This document shows, piece after piece, positions 34,269 to 44,017 of a stretch of 64,000 bases of DNA. This stretch comes from Gulosibacter hominis (GTDB taxonomy: Bacteria; Actinomycetota; Actinomycetes; Actinomycetales; Microbacteriaceae). The stretch's first letter is position 1; the number at the start of each line of letters is the position of its first letter. The notes beneath the pieces were generated by a model. That model made no database searches, was not told the origin of the DNA, and saw only the letters and a list, made by a program, of their open reading frames with translations. The position numbers and the translations under genes were made by a program. Location of the stretch: positions 112,855-176,854 of the forward strand of contig NZ_CAJGWQ010000003.1 in the NCBI RefSeq assembly GCF_904842695.1. The letters are read 5' to 3'.

Positions 34269-34705
34269 TGACGACGCTCTACAGCGCGGACGATCTGCGC
34301 GCCCTGCTCCCGCACCGCCATCCGTTCGTGATGCTCGACCGGCTCGAGGTCACTGAACCGGGCAAGAGCGGTATCGGCTACAAGAACATCTCGATCGCCG
34401 ACCCGGTGTTCGCCGGGCACTTCCCGCAGCAGGCGATCTATCCGGGCGTGCTGCTCATTGAAGCTGCCGGTCACACCTGCGGCATCGTGCACACCGCGGC
34501 CGAAGCCGAGGGCGAATCGCGCATCGGGTTCCTCGCCGGGGTGCGCAAGTTCAGCTTCAAGAAGGTCGTCGTTCCCGGGGATGTGGTCACGATCCAGGTG
34601 CGCAAGCGCACGGCCCTGGGCGACCTGTTCGAGTACGAGTGCAAGCTGCTGGTCGACGGCGGCATCGTCGCGGAGGGTTCGGTGGCGGTGGCCATGCAGG
34701 CCTAG
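34268..34705 (+). CDS. hydroxyacyl-ACP dehydratase (FabZ-like)
   Basis: A 145-residue hot-dog-fold dehydratase. It has LLPHRHPFVMLDRLEV at the start and the active-site helix GHFPQQAIYPGVLLIEA with catalytic His51 and Glu65. It should remove water from 3-hydroxyacyl-ACP to leave a double bond. No enoyl reductase follows, so the double bonds may be retained. It overlaps the ACP gene by one base, and the two probably interact directly. Confidence 0.9.
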   Translation: MTTLYSADDLRALLPHRHPFVMLDRLEVTEPGKSGIGYKNISIADPVFAGHFPQQAIYPGVLLIEAAGHTCGIVHTAAEAEGESRIGFLAGVRKFSFKKVVVPGDVVTIQVRKRTALGDLFEYECKLLVDGGIVAEGSVAVAMQA

Positions 34706-34802
34706 TCGGATGCGGGGCCGACCAGGAGCGGCCCCGCATCCATTCCCACAAACTCTCGCCGATACTGTGCCTTCGCCGTTCTGAACCCCGGAAGGAACCA
34801 CC

Positions 34803-37034
34803 ATGGACGTTCGCCGCTATCAAGACGCGGATGCGCCCCAGCTCGCCGCGCTGCTTGAGCGCAATAGCTACGGCCCGTCCGAGTATCGCGATGTGCTCGA
34901 CGCCGACGGCTTGCGCCGCGTGTTTGTAGCGCGCGGGGTCACCGATTGCATGGTGGGGGAGAAGGACGGCGCGATCCACGGCTGCATTGCGCTGAGCCTC
35001 AACTCGGGGCGCCGTACGCTCGCCGCTGACCGCCGCTTTGCGGGCCTGTTCGTCATCGATGACGCCTATCGCAACTCGATGCTCGCGGGCCAGCTGTTCA
35101 AGGCGATTTTCACCGAGGCAATGTCGAGGCCCGAGGTGCGTTCACTGCACGTTGAGGTCGACCCCGCCAATAAGCGCGCCCTGCCGCTGTATCTGCGGGT
35201 CGGGTTCCGGGCACTACCGGGAAGCGCGGTGGATGAGGATGGCTACCTCGAGATGGTGTCGCACCTGCCCGGCATCTCGCGCGACATTCTCGACCGCAAT
35301 CTCGGCGCCAAGAGCGAGGCGATCAAACCCGCGATCAACTGGCGGATGATGCGCGGCGGCCGCAATGCGGATGCGAGCGAAAACCTGGAACTGCGCGATG
35401 GCCGCTGGACCATTAGCTATCCGATTGACACGGGCGATTTGGCTTTCCTCGCCGAGACCGACTTTGTCACCGGCGAACTGATCGGGCTCACCCAGACGAA
35501 GGGCAAGCAGCTCGAGCTACCCGCCACCGAATTGGTGCTGCAGCCGCGTGCAGCGGTTACCGAGGTCGCGGCGCTCGCGGCGGGCGGGCTGCGCTGCACC
35601 GTCGACTCGAGCGGCAACATCCGCGTGACCGCCGAGGACGGCACCCCGCTGCTGCACGCATTCTGGCCGACGGTGTTCGGACAAGAATCACAGGCCACGC
35701 GCCGCCAACAAACCCGCCACCGCATCCGGCTCGATGACAGCGCCGACGGGCTCGTGCTGGTCGACGAGGACAGCAATGTGCGGCTGCAGCTGCAGCAAAC
35801 CGACGACATGATCGAACTGCGCGCGCAGGCTGGCAGCGATGACCGCGTGATGCTGGCACCGTCGGTGCGGCTGCGACCGGCACTGCACGCCAGCACCACG
35901 GCGGATGCGACCGCCACCGATGACAGCGACAGCGCCACCTGGCAGCTGGCGCCGGTGGTGCGGGGCCTGTGGCCTCAAGACTGGACCGACTTCGAATTTG
36001 CCGCCCCCGTCACCACTGCCAGCGAGGCGTGGTGGGGCAACGGTCGCGTGGGTGTGCGGATGCAGTGGCAGGGCGAGGCGCGCCTCGAAGGCGACTCGGC
36101 ACCGCTCCTGCGTTCGAGTGCCCCGGGAGAAGCGGTGATGCTGCGACTCGCTGCCGCGCCCGCGCTGGGCGTGCCCGCATCGGCACCCGAGGGGATGCAG
36201 CCGGTGTCGCGGCCGCTGCGCCGCCGCGGTTCGCGTCGCGGTGACCGCAGCGAGGCAAAGCCCGTGGCCGCAGAGGTTGCGCTCAGCACCAAGACGCTGC
36301 GCGATAACAGCACCGAACTCACCGGCGGCCAGCACCGCATCCACGTGGTGCCCGAGCTCGGTATCGCCAGCTGGGAGTTGAACGGCGAAACCGTGTGCAA
36401 GGCACCGTATCCGGCCACCGGCACTTTCGGTTCGCTCGCGAGCCACCGCGTCGCGATCTGGGCCGCGCTCATTCCCGACACCAATGACCTCGACCTCGGC
36501 ACGGTCTGGTTTGACGACACCGCCACACTGCCGGTCAGCGACGAATCGGATGCGGCCGGGTCGCGGATTGTGCGCGCGGGGGAGGACGAGCTGGTGCTCG
36601 CAGTGCACGGGGCAACTACGCCTGCCACCGACACGGAGCAGCCCGGCGCGCTCCCGCCCGCCAGCACGCTGGCACCCGCAACCACTCCGGCGATCGCGAT
36701 CACCCCGCACACTGGCGCGCATCCGCAGTTCACGCTGGGGGTTGCCGGGCGGCTATGGCGCATCGCAACCGGTGGCTGGCGAGCCGTGGCCGATCAGGTT
36801 GCCGTCACGCTGCGCGACGGTCGAGCACTGGTGATCCAACCCGATACCGACCGTGACGCGCTCGAGCGGGGGCAGCGTCCGCGGCTGATGGTGCGCAGCG
36901 TCGCGGCTGATGGTGCCCACATCACCGCCACCGCGGGTCCGGGTGTGCCGCTGCAGCTGCGGTTGCGCGTGTGTGCCTCGCGCAATGTCGCCGAGGCCGA
37001 GATGTTCGCGTGGCAGCAGGGGGCGGATGCATGA
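34803..37034 (+). CDS. GNAT acetyltransferase fused to a large unknown domain
   Basis: A 743-residue protein. Residues 1-150 form a GNAT acyltransferase domain: VDPANKRALPLYLRVGFRAL is the typical C-terminal GNAT strand-helix-strand, and FVIDDAYRNSMLAGQLFKAI fits the acyl-CoA-binding region. The remaining 590 or so residues have many short beta-type segments (LRDGRWTISYPIDTGDLAFL, HRIHVVPELGIASWELNGE) and look like one or more beta-sandwich domains. I do not recognise them. ATG at 34803 follows GGAAGGAA; a 97-bp gap from the dehydratase is the largest within the first half of the cluster. It could transfer an acyl chain to an amine, but this is a guess. It overlaps the next gene by four bases. 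Confidence 0.65.
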   Translation: MDVRRYQDADAPQLAALLERNSYGPSEYRDVLDADGLRRVFVARGVTDCMVGEKDGAIHGCIALSLNSGRRTLAADRRFAGLFVIDDAYRNSMLAGQLFKAIFTEAMSRPEVRSLHVEVDPANKRALPLYLRVGFRALPGSAVDEDGYLEMVSHLPGISRDILDRNLGAKSEAIKPAINWRMMRGGRNADASENLELRDGRWTISYPIDTGDLAFLAETDFVTGELIGLTQTKGKQLELPATELVLQPRAAVTEVAALAAGGLRCTVDSSGNIRVTAEDGTPLLHAFWPTVFGQESQATRRQQTRHRIRLDDSADGLVLVDEDSNVRLQLQQTDDMIELRAQAGSDDRVMLAPSVRLRPALHASTTADATATDDSDSATWQLAPVVRGLWPQDWTDFEFAAPVTTASEAWWGNGRVGVRMQWQGEARLEGDSAPLLRSSAPGEAVMLRLAAAPALGVPASAPEGMQPVSRPLRRRGSRRGDRSEAKPVAAEVALSTKTLRDNSTELTGGQHRIHVVPELGIASWELNGETVCKAPYPATGTFGSLASHRVAIWAALIPDTNDLDLGTVWFDDTATLPVSDESDAAGSRIVRAGEDELVLAVHGATTPATDTEQPGALPPASTLAPATTPAIAITPHTGAHPQFTLGVAGRLWRIATGGWRAVADQVAVTLRDGRALVIQPDTDRDALERGQRPRLMVRSVAADGAHITATAGPGVPLQLRLRVCASRNVAEAEMFAWQQGADA

Positions 37035-38308
37035 GCCAGACACTGTTCATCGCCCCGAGCGCCTATTCGATCGGTGAGCTCGTCAACGCCATCGAGATTG
37101 CGCGCACCCTGCCCGACCCGTCGCAGGCGCGGTTCCTGGTGGCCGGGCGCAATGTTGACTATGTGCGCGCGAGCGGGTTTGCTGCCGAGAAACTGCCGCG
37201 CGGCTCGGCGGCGGCGAAAGCCTGCCGGCAGGCGGTCGCGGATGCGGACCTCGATGCGGTCGTGCTCGCCGACCACCACCTGCTCGGCCTTGAACGGGTC
37301 GGGTTCACCATCGACGATGTGCTCGGTGGGGCACCGCTGGTCGCGGTCGACTCGCTCGCCTTTGGCGGAGCCGGGCGCACACTCGAACTTGCCGTGAGCA
37401 AGGTGAGCGACAACCCGATGGTGCAAAAGTTCTTCCCCGCCGAGGTGACGCTCCCGACCCTGCCCGAGCAGGTGCCGCTGCTGCGCCCGGTCCCGGTGGC
37501 ACCCGCCGTCGTGGCCGACGAGGGCACGCGCCGCATCCGCAGTTTCGACCTCTACGGCGACCGACTGCCGCGCGATATCGACGTAGCCGCGGTGCGCGCC
37601 CGGCTGGGCGTTGAGCCGCATCGCAAACTCGTCATGCTCGCCATGTCGAACTGGGCCACCACCGCCATGACCAAACCCGGCCTCGGTGCCCCAAACCGGG
37701 ATCGCGACGCCGTCTACCAGCTGCGGATGCGCTGGTTCGCCGAACTGCTGCGCCGCATCGATGAACCGATCGCGCTCGTGGGCGTGAGCGCGGATGCGCT
37801 GCCCGCCACCGGGCAGGACGTGCAGATCATCACCAGCGGGTTCTTGCCGCTGGCCGAGTTCACCGAGCTGCTCGCCGCCGCCGACCTCTATCTGACCGAC
37901 AACATCACCTCGGGCGCACTCGCCCGCGCGGTGCTGCTCGGTACCCCCGCGGTCGTGCTCACCCACGAACACGAAACCGAGGCGGGCGCGGATGCGTTCA
38001 CCGCACACTGGCGGGAAGAGATGAGCGAGCAATTCCCGGGCTTCGACTTCCCGTATCTCGTGAACCCGTTCGGCTGGCTCGATGAGCTGCAGCTGCTACT
38101 GACCGACAACGACTATTTGCGCGTCCTCACGCGCGTCGACGCCTACGACTTTGCCGCGCAGGTGGCCGCCTGCCGCGCAGCGCTACTGGAACCCGACGCG
38201 CACCGGCACGTCCGTGACGCGCTCGACCGGCAGCGCCAGGGCCTGCCCACCGGTGGCGAGGCGCTGCACGAGCTGCGCCAACCGGCACCGGCATCCGAAG
38301 GCGGCTAG
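37031..38308 (+). CDS. glycosyltransferase-like (GT-B-type, DUF6365-like) protein
   Basis: A 425-residue protein that resembles GT-B glycosyltransferases in layout. It has an N-terminal Rossmann-like start (TLFIAPSAYSIGELVNAIEI), a linker, then a C-terminal half with VMLAMSNWATTAM and LLAAADLYLTDNITSGALAR, which corresponds in position to the donor-nucleotide site of MurG/UGT-like enzymes. From memory it looks like the DUF6365 group sometimes found in actinobacterial biosynthetic clusters. The donor and acceptor are unknown, and enzymatic activity is unproven. ATG at 37031 overlaps the previous stop (ATGA). Confidence 0.55.
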   Translation: MSQTLFIAPSAYSIGELVNAIEIARTLPDPSQARFLVAGRNVDYVRASGFAAEKLPRGSAAAKACRQAVADADLDAVVLADHHLLGLERVGFTIDDVLGGAPLVAVDSLAFGGAGRTLELAVSKVSDNPMVQKFFPAEVTLPTLPEQVPLLRPVPVAPAVVADEGTRRIRSFDLYGDRLPRDIDVAAVRARLGVEPHRKLVMLAMSNWATTAMTKPGLGAPNRDRDAVYQLRMRWFAELLRRIDEPIALVGVSADALPATGQDVQIITSGFLPLAEFTELLAAADLYLTDNITSGALARAVLLGTPAVVLTHEHETEAGADAFTAHWREEMSEQFPGFDFPYLVNPFGWLDELQLLLTDNDYLRVLTRVDAYDFAAQVAACRAALLEPDAHRHVRDALDRQRQGLPTGGEALHELRQPAPASEGG

Positions 38309-38420
38309 CCGCGCATCCCACCACCTCGACCAACAAGACCCACCACGCAAACAACATCCCCCAACCAGCCCCACCAAGTCAGCGGGTAGCGGGCACACCG
38401 ATACCCCAGGAAGGTTCAAC

Positions 38421-39401
38421 ATGCTGTCTCTCGAATCCAGCTACGCAGCGCTGCGCGAAACCGCGGGCGTGTACTCGCGCGGTACCGACGTCATCGCCAT
38501 TCGCGGCGCTGAACGCGCGGAACTCGCCAGCAAGCTCATGGCGAAGTCGATCGAGTTCGTGTCGTCGAACACCTGCGTCGACAGCCTCGTGCTGAACGCC
38601 GACGGCAGCGTCGCGGGCACCGTCCTCGTTATCCACACCGACGATGACTACATCGTGGTCGTCGACGCGGATGCAGCCTGGATCGACTCGGCGCGCGAAG
38701 TGGCCGCCGAATTCGACGCCGAGCTCGTCAGCACCGGCCAGCGCGCCATCGCCGTTGAGGGTCCGCGCTCGTGGGAGGTCGTCGACCCCTTCTTCGGTGA
38801 CGAAGACATCGCCGACCTGCTCCTCAACGAAGCCAACGAAATCGACCACGACGGTGTAACCGGCATCATCGCCCGCGTCGGCACCACCGCCGAGTTCGGC
38901 TACCTGCTCATCACCGACGCTACTAACGCGCTCGACCGCATCCGCACCGAGGCCGAATCCGTTGACGGCGGCGAAATCGACCCGGCCGTGCTCGGCCGCG
39001 TCCGCGCCGAAACGAACTTCCCGGTGCTGCCCGAACAGGCCGCCGACGCCACTGTTCTCGAAGCCGGTATCGCCTGGCTCATCTCGATGGAGCGCGATGA
39101 CGAGTTCGTCGGCAGCAGCGTCCTCGAGGTCGCAGCCCCCGTGCGCCGCACCGTGGCCGCACTCATCGACGGTGACTGCCCGGCCGCCGGCACCGACGTG
39201 TTCGACGGCGAAACCAAGGTCGGCCGCGTCCAGGTGGCCACCGAACGCGCCGGTCAGGAAACCGGGCTCGCGCTGCTGCTGCTCGACGACCCTTACGGCG
39301 TTCCCGGCCTCGAACTGACCGTTGACGGCCGCACCGCTCGCACGGTTTCGCGCCCGTGCATCGCCCCGAAGTCGTGGGCCACGCAGATTGGTGTGCGGTA
39401 A
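38421..39401 (+). CDS. GcvT-like aminomethyltransferase family (folate-binding) protein
   Basis: A 326-residue member of the GcvT/YgfZ folate-binding superfamily. It has the early RGTDVIAIRGAERAELASKL segment, then LVLNADGSVAGTVLVIHTDDDYIVVV, the GFE-like region TTAEFGYLLI, and a C-terminal barrel domain (ETKVGRVQVATERAGQETGLALLL). In the glycine cleavage system GcvT moves a methylene group from an aminomethyl-lipoyl arm to tetrahydrofolate. Here no gcvH or gcvP is near, so a one-carbon modification of the cluster product is inferred. ATG at 38421 follows CAGGAAGG. The next gene starts at the very next base. Confidence 0.7.
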   Translation: MLSLESSYAALRETAGVYSRGTDVIAIRGAERAELASKLMAKSIEFVSSNTCVDSLVLNADGSVAGTVLVIHTDDDYIVVVDADAAWIDSAREVAAEFDAELVSTGQRAIAVEGPRSWEVVDPFFGDEDIADLLLNEANEIDHDGVTGIIARVGTTAEFGYLLITDATNALDRIRTEAESVDGGEIDPAVLGRVRAETNFPVLPEQAADATVLEAGIAWLISMERDDEFVGSSVLEVAAPVRRTVAALIDGDCPAAGTDVFDGETKVGRVQVATERAGQETGLALLLLDDPYGVPGLELTVDGRTARTVSRPCIAPKSWATQIGVR

Positions 39402-41810
39402 ATGCGCGTAGCCGTCACCGGATACGGGCTCATCACCGCCGCGGGTGAAAACGCCGAAGCCAATTGGGATGCGTTCATCAACGCCCGCACCGGCATCGGC
39501 GAAAACACGATCGTGCCCCGCGAGGGCGTGATGAGCGACCGGGCCGGACAGTTTCGGCCCATGACCGAAACCGATGCCCGCCACGACCGCGCGGTGCGAC
39601 TCGGCGAGGCCGCCATTGGTGAAGCGCTCGAGCGCGCGGGGCTGGGCGAAGATGCGTACCCCCGCGAGCGCATCGGCCTGAGCCTTGGCACCTCGCTCGG
39701 TGGCGCGCGCCAGGGTGAGAAGTTCCACCGCGACTGGATTGAGCGGGGCCTGGACGCCACCAACCGCTTCGATCTGATCGAGTATCCGCTGCACGCCACC
39801 GCCGACGCGCTGGCCGCCAAGTTCGCGCTGCACGGACCGCGCACGATCCACTCGAACGCCTGCGCTGCGGGCGCGGTGGCGATCGCCAACGGTTACGAGT
39901 ACCTGCTTGACGGGCAGGCGGATGTGGTGGTCGCCGGTGGTGTCGACCCGCTCGCCTGGATCTCGTTCGGTGGCTTCTCGAGCCTGGGAGTGCTCACCTC
40001 GATGAACTGCGCGCCCTACACGCGCAGCGACGGCATCACCCTCGGTGAGGGCTCGGGCATCCTGATTCTCGAGAACTACGATCGCGCGGTTGCTCGCGGC
40101 GCCACCATTTATGCGGAACTACTCGGCTACGGGCTGACCGCTGACGCCTATCACCCCACCGCACCCGACCCGCGCGGTCGCGGCGCGCTCGCGGCGGTTG
40201 ATCACGCGCTGCGGATGGCCGACCTCGAGCGCGACGATATTGACTACATCAACGGTCACGGTACCGGCACCCCGGCAAACGACACCGGCGAGCTCAAGAC
40301 CGTGCTCGAGTTCCGCGGCGGGCAGCTGCCCATGTCGTCGACCAAGTCGATGACCGGCCACACCCTCGGCGCGGCCGGTGCGGTCGAGGCGGCCGTGTCG
40401 GTGATGACGATCGAGCATCAGCGCATCCACCCGACCTTCGTGCCGGGTGACGAGGTCGCACAAGAGAAACTGCGCGAGCGGCTCGAAGCGGGCGAGGTCA
40501 ATATCGTGCCCGACCAGTTCATCGACCAGGATGTCGACTATGTGCTGTCGAACTCGTTCGCGTTCGGCGGTAATAACGCATCGCTCGTGTTCGGTCGCCC
40601 AGACGCCAAGCCCGTCACCGCGGATGCTGCCGAGGGCCGCCGCGCGCGCACCGATGTGCAGATCAGCGCCACCTCGGCGCTCGTGGCCGGTGCCACGAAC
40701 GAGGCGGCCGTGATCGAAGCGCTCGGTAGCGGCACGAACCTCGTCACCGAACAGGCCGAGATTGATCCGGGGGTCGAGTTCCCGGTGGGCCGCTGCGCCG
40801 ACAAGGCGCTCACGGCGGGCCTGAACCGCAGCGCCATGCGCCGGGTGGATCACCTCGGCAAGCTCGGCGTGCAGGCGGTGCAGCAATTGCTCAAGCAGCG
40901 TCCGCTTTCGGGTGCTGAACGGGGAACCACCGGGCTGATCTTCGCAACCGCGACCGGTCCGCTGGGCACCGTCGAGGCATTCCAGCGCGGGCTGATCGTT
41001 GACGGCAAGGGCGATAGCAAGCTCTTCCCGAACACGGTGATGAACGCGGCCGCCGGTCACGTTGCCGTCACCTTCGGGCTGCGTGGCCCCACCGCAACCT
41101 TCTGCGCCGGTGGCGCCAGCGGGGTCAGTGCCCTGCACCTGGCGCTGCAACTACTGCGCAACCGGCAGTGTGATCGCGTCATTGTTGCGGCCGCCGATGA
41201 GGTGGCCGATGCGCTGCTCGCTGGCTACTCGCGCTTCCCTGGTTACTTGGCGACTTCGGTTGCCGAGCAGCAGGCGGGTAAGGGCACGGTGTACTCGGAG
41301 GGCGCCGTAGCGCTGCTGCTGGAAGCTCGCGATGCGCTCGCCGACGACGAGCCGCGCACGGGCGCGTACATCAGCGGCATCGGACTCAGCGGCGCGGCAC
41401 TGGGAGCCGGGCGCGTGAGCCGCACGCCGCAGGAGTGGGCACGCTCCTATCGCGCAGCCCTCGAGCAGGCGGGTATCACGGCCACTGATATTGACGCGGT
41501 GGTGCTTGCCGAAGCCGGTGTGGAACGCATCGACCGGGTCGAGCGCGCCGCACTCGACGAGATCGGCATTGACGCGCAGGTGCCGCGCATCAGCCCACAG
41601 CTGACCACCGGCAATCTGCAAACCACCGGCACGCTGCTGGCGGTGCCGATCGCCAATGCGCTCGCGGCCGGTGCCGCGGTGAGCACCGACACTGTGCCGC
41701 CGACGGCCGACCGCCCGCTGCAGGTGCTCGTGTCGGGAGTGTCGGTCGGCGGCAGCTACCAGGCCTACGTCGTGACGGTCGACCCCGAACGCGAGTCGGC
41801 CAATCAGTAG
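39402..41810 (+). CDS. ketosynthase fused to a chain-length-factor-like ketosynthase
   Basis: An 802-residue protein made of two ketosynthase halves. In the first (1-400) the catalytic set is complete: Cys154 in SNACAAG, His286 in NGHGTGT, Lys315 and His320 in TKSMTGHTLGAAG. In the second (about 415-795) the fold is kept, but the catalytic set is lost: Cys154 aligns with Gly571 (GGASG), His286 with Ala703, Lys315 with Gln733 and His320 with Asn738 (TTGNLQTTG). This is the pattern of KS-alpha plus KS-beta (chain length factor), which are normally two separate proteins. The condensing unit should extend the ACP-bound chain and the dead half may set its length. Confidence 0.88.
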   Translation: MRVAVTGYGLITAAGENAEANWDAFINARTGIGENTIVPREGVMSDRAGQFRPMTETDARHDRAVRLGEAAIGEALERAGLGEDAYPRERIGLSLGTSLGGARQGEKFHRDWIERGLDATNRFDLIEYPLHATADALAAKFALHGPRTIHSNACAAGAVAIANGYEYLLDGQADVVVAGGVDPLAWISFGGFSSLGVLTSMNCAPYTRSDGITLGEGSGILILENYDRAVARGATIYAELLGYGLTADAYHPTAPDPRGRGALAAVDHALRMADLERDDIDYINGHGTGTPANDTGELKTVLEFRGGQLPMSSTKSMTGHTLGAAGAVEAAVSVMTIEHQRIHPTFVPGDEVAQEKLRERLEAGEVNIVPDQFIDQDVDYVLSNSFAFGGNNASLVFGRPDAKPVTADAAEGRRARTDVQISATSALVAGATNEAAVIEALGSGTNLVTEQAEIDPGVEFPVGRCADKALTAGLNRSAMRRVDHLGKLGVQAVQQLLKQRPLSGAERGTTGLIFATATGPLGTVEAFQRGLIVDGKGDSKLFPNTVMNAAAGHVAVTFGLRGPTATFCAGGASGVSALHLALQLLRNRQCDRVIVAAADEVADALLAGYSRFPGYLATSVAEQQAGKGTVYSEGAVALLLEARDALADDEPRTGAYISGIGLSGAALGAGRVSRTPQEWARSYRAALEQAGITATDIDAVVLAEAGVERIDRVERAALDEIGIDAQVPRISPQLTTGNLQTTGTLLAVPIANALAAGAAVSTDTVPPTADRPLQVLVSGVSVGGSYQAYVVTVDPERESANQ

Positions 41811-41813
41811 GTA

Positions 41814-42491
41814 ATGGCCGACCTCGCCGGTGTGCTCAGTAGCGCCGCCCCGTTCCGCATCCAGCTCATGCTGAGCGACAAACCCTGGGTGCGCGGATCG
41901 GGGCGGCGGATGCTGCGGCACTGGATGCGGGAACAGCCGTGTTGTGATGCGGCGCGGCTCGCGTCGCTGCCCGACGGGCGGCTTCGATGCGGCAGCTGCG
42001 GGATGTGGTTCAGCGCCAGTCATTCGGCCCCGGTGTCGGCGGCACTTGACGGCGGGCCGCGCGGGGGCGGCGACGGGCTGCCGCATGCCGTGCTCGCCAT
42101 CGCGCGCGCCCCGGTGCCGGTCGGGATCGACGTGCAATTCCCGCAGCGGCGCGCGGCAGCAATGCGCTGGCTGGCGCGCGTGAGCGGTCTGCAATCACGC
42201 GGTGTGCACGAATGCACACTCGAGCACTGGGCTCTCGCCGAAGCGCAGCTCAAAGCCACCGGATGCGCGAGCCGGTTGCCTCGGGCAGGGGAGCTGTGGC
42301 TGCCTGACGTGGTTGCTGAGCGCGGCGAGTTTCACTGGCGGGTGGCAAATCGCGCGCATCGCATCCGCTACGAAACCTGGCCGGTGGTGGGTGCCCGGGT
42401 GGCTGCGGTGACAGTACCGGTTACGAATACCGGTACGCCGATTTCGCCAGATATTCAGACAGCTGTAACTGTGTTCAAGCACAGTGGGTAA
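41814..42491 (+). CDS. divergent 4'-phosphopantetheinyl transferase
   Basis: A 225-residue Sfp-type phosphopantetheinyl transferase. FSASHSAPVSA matches the family N-terminal motif. Asp106 in GIDVQ and Glu143 in WALAEAQLK match the magnesium ligands, with Lys147 conserved. The second acidic residue of the GIDxE motif is Gln108, and the Lys before Glu143 is Ala142, so it is divergent. CCDAARL and RCGSCG give a CC and a CxxC pair near residues 43-62 that could bind a metal; I have not seen this in typical members. It begins three bases after the KS gene and probably activates the cluster ACP. Confidence 0.7.
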   Translation: MADLAGVLSSAAPFRIQLMLSDKPWVRGSGRRMLRHWMREQPCCDAARLASLPDGRLRCGSCGMWFSASHSAPVSAALDGGPRGGGDGLPHAVLAIARAPVPVGIDVQFPQRRAAAMRWLARVSGLQSRGVHECTLEHWALAEAQLKATGCASRLPRAGELWLPDVVAERGEFHWRVANRAHRIRYETWPVVGARVAAVTVPVTNTGTPISPDIQTAVTVFKHSG

Positions 42492-42655
42492 CTTGCACCG
42501 AAGTGAAAAGGACGGTTTTGCCCGCCGCGGGTGAGATTACCGTTAAGCTGGAGGTTGCGGTGCCCAAACGCTGGCACGCCGTCGTGTAACGACACCACTT
42601 CCTGCCGCCAACCGGCGGCCCCGAATGACCAGAAATCGAAAGCAGGATCCGCAGC

Positions 42656-44013
<1,358 letters not shown>

Positions 44014-44017
<4 letters not shown>

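Larger units (their letters stand above)
30489..42491 (+). other. reducing type II PKS/FAS-like biosynthetic cluster (11 genes)
   Basis: Eleven co-directional genes, many overlapping by 1-4 bases, lie between rplO and secY. They supply an exporter, malonyl transfer (AT), ketoreduction (KR), a carrier (ACP), dehydration (DH), condensation and probable length control (fused KS and KS-beta), carrier activation (PPTase), and three probable tailoring proteins (GNAT fusion, glycosyltransferase-like, GcvT-like). No enoyl reductase, thioesterase, cyclase or aromatase is present. By analogy with highly reducing type II polyketide synthases, the likely product is an unsaturated, polyene-like acyl chain. 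Starter unit and final product are unknown. Confidence 0.7.
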
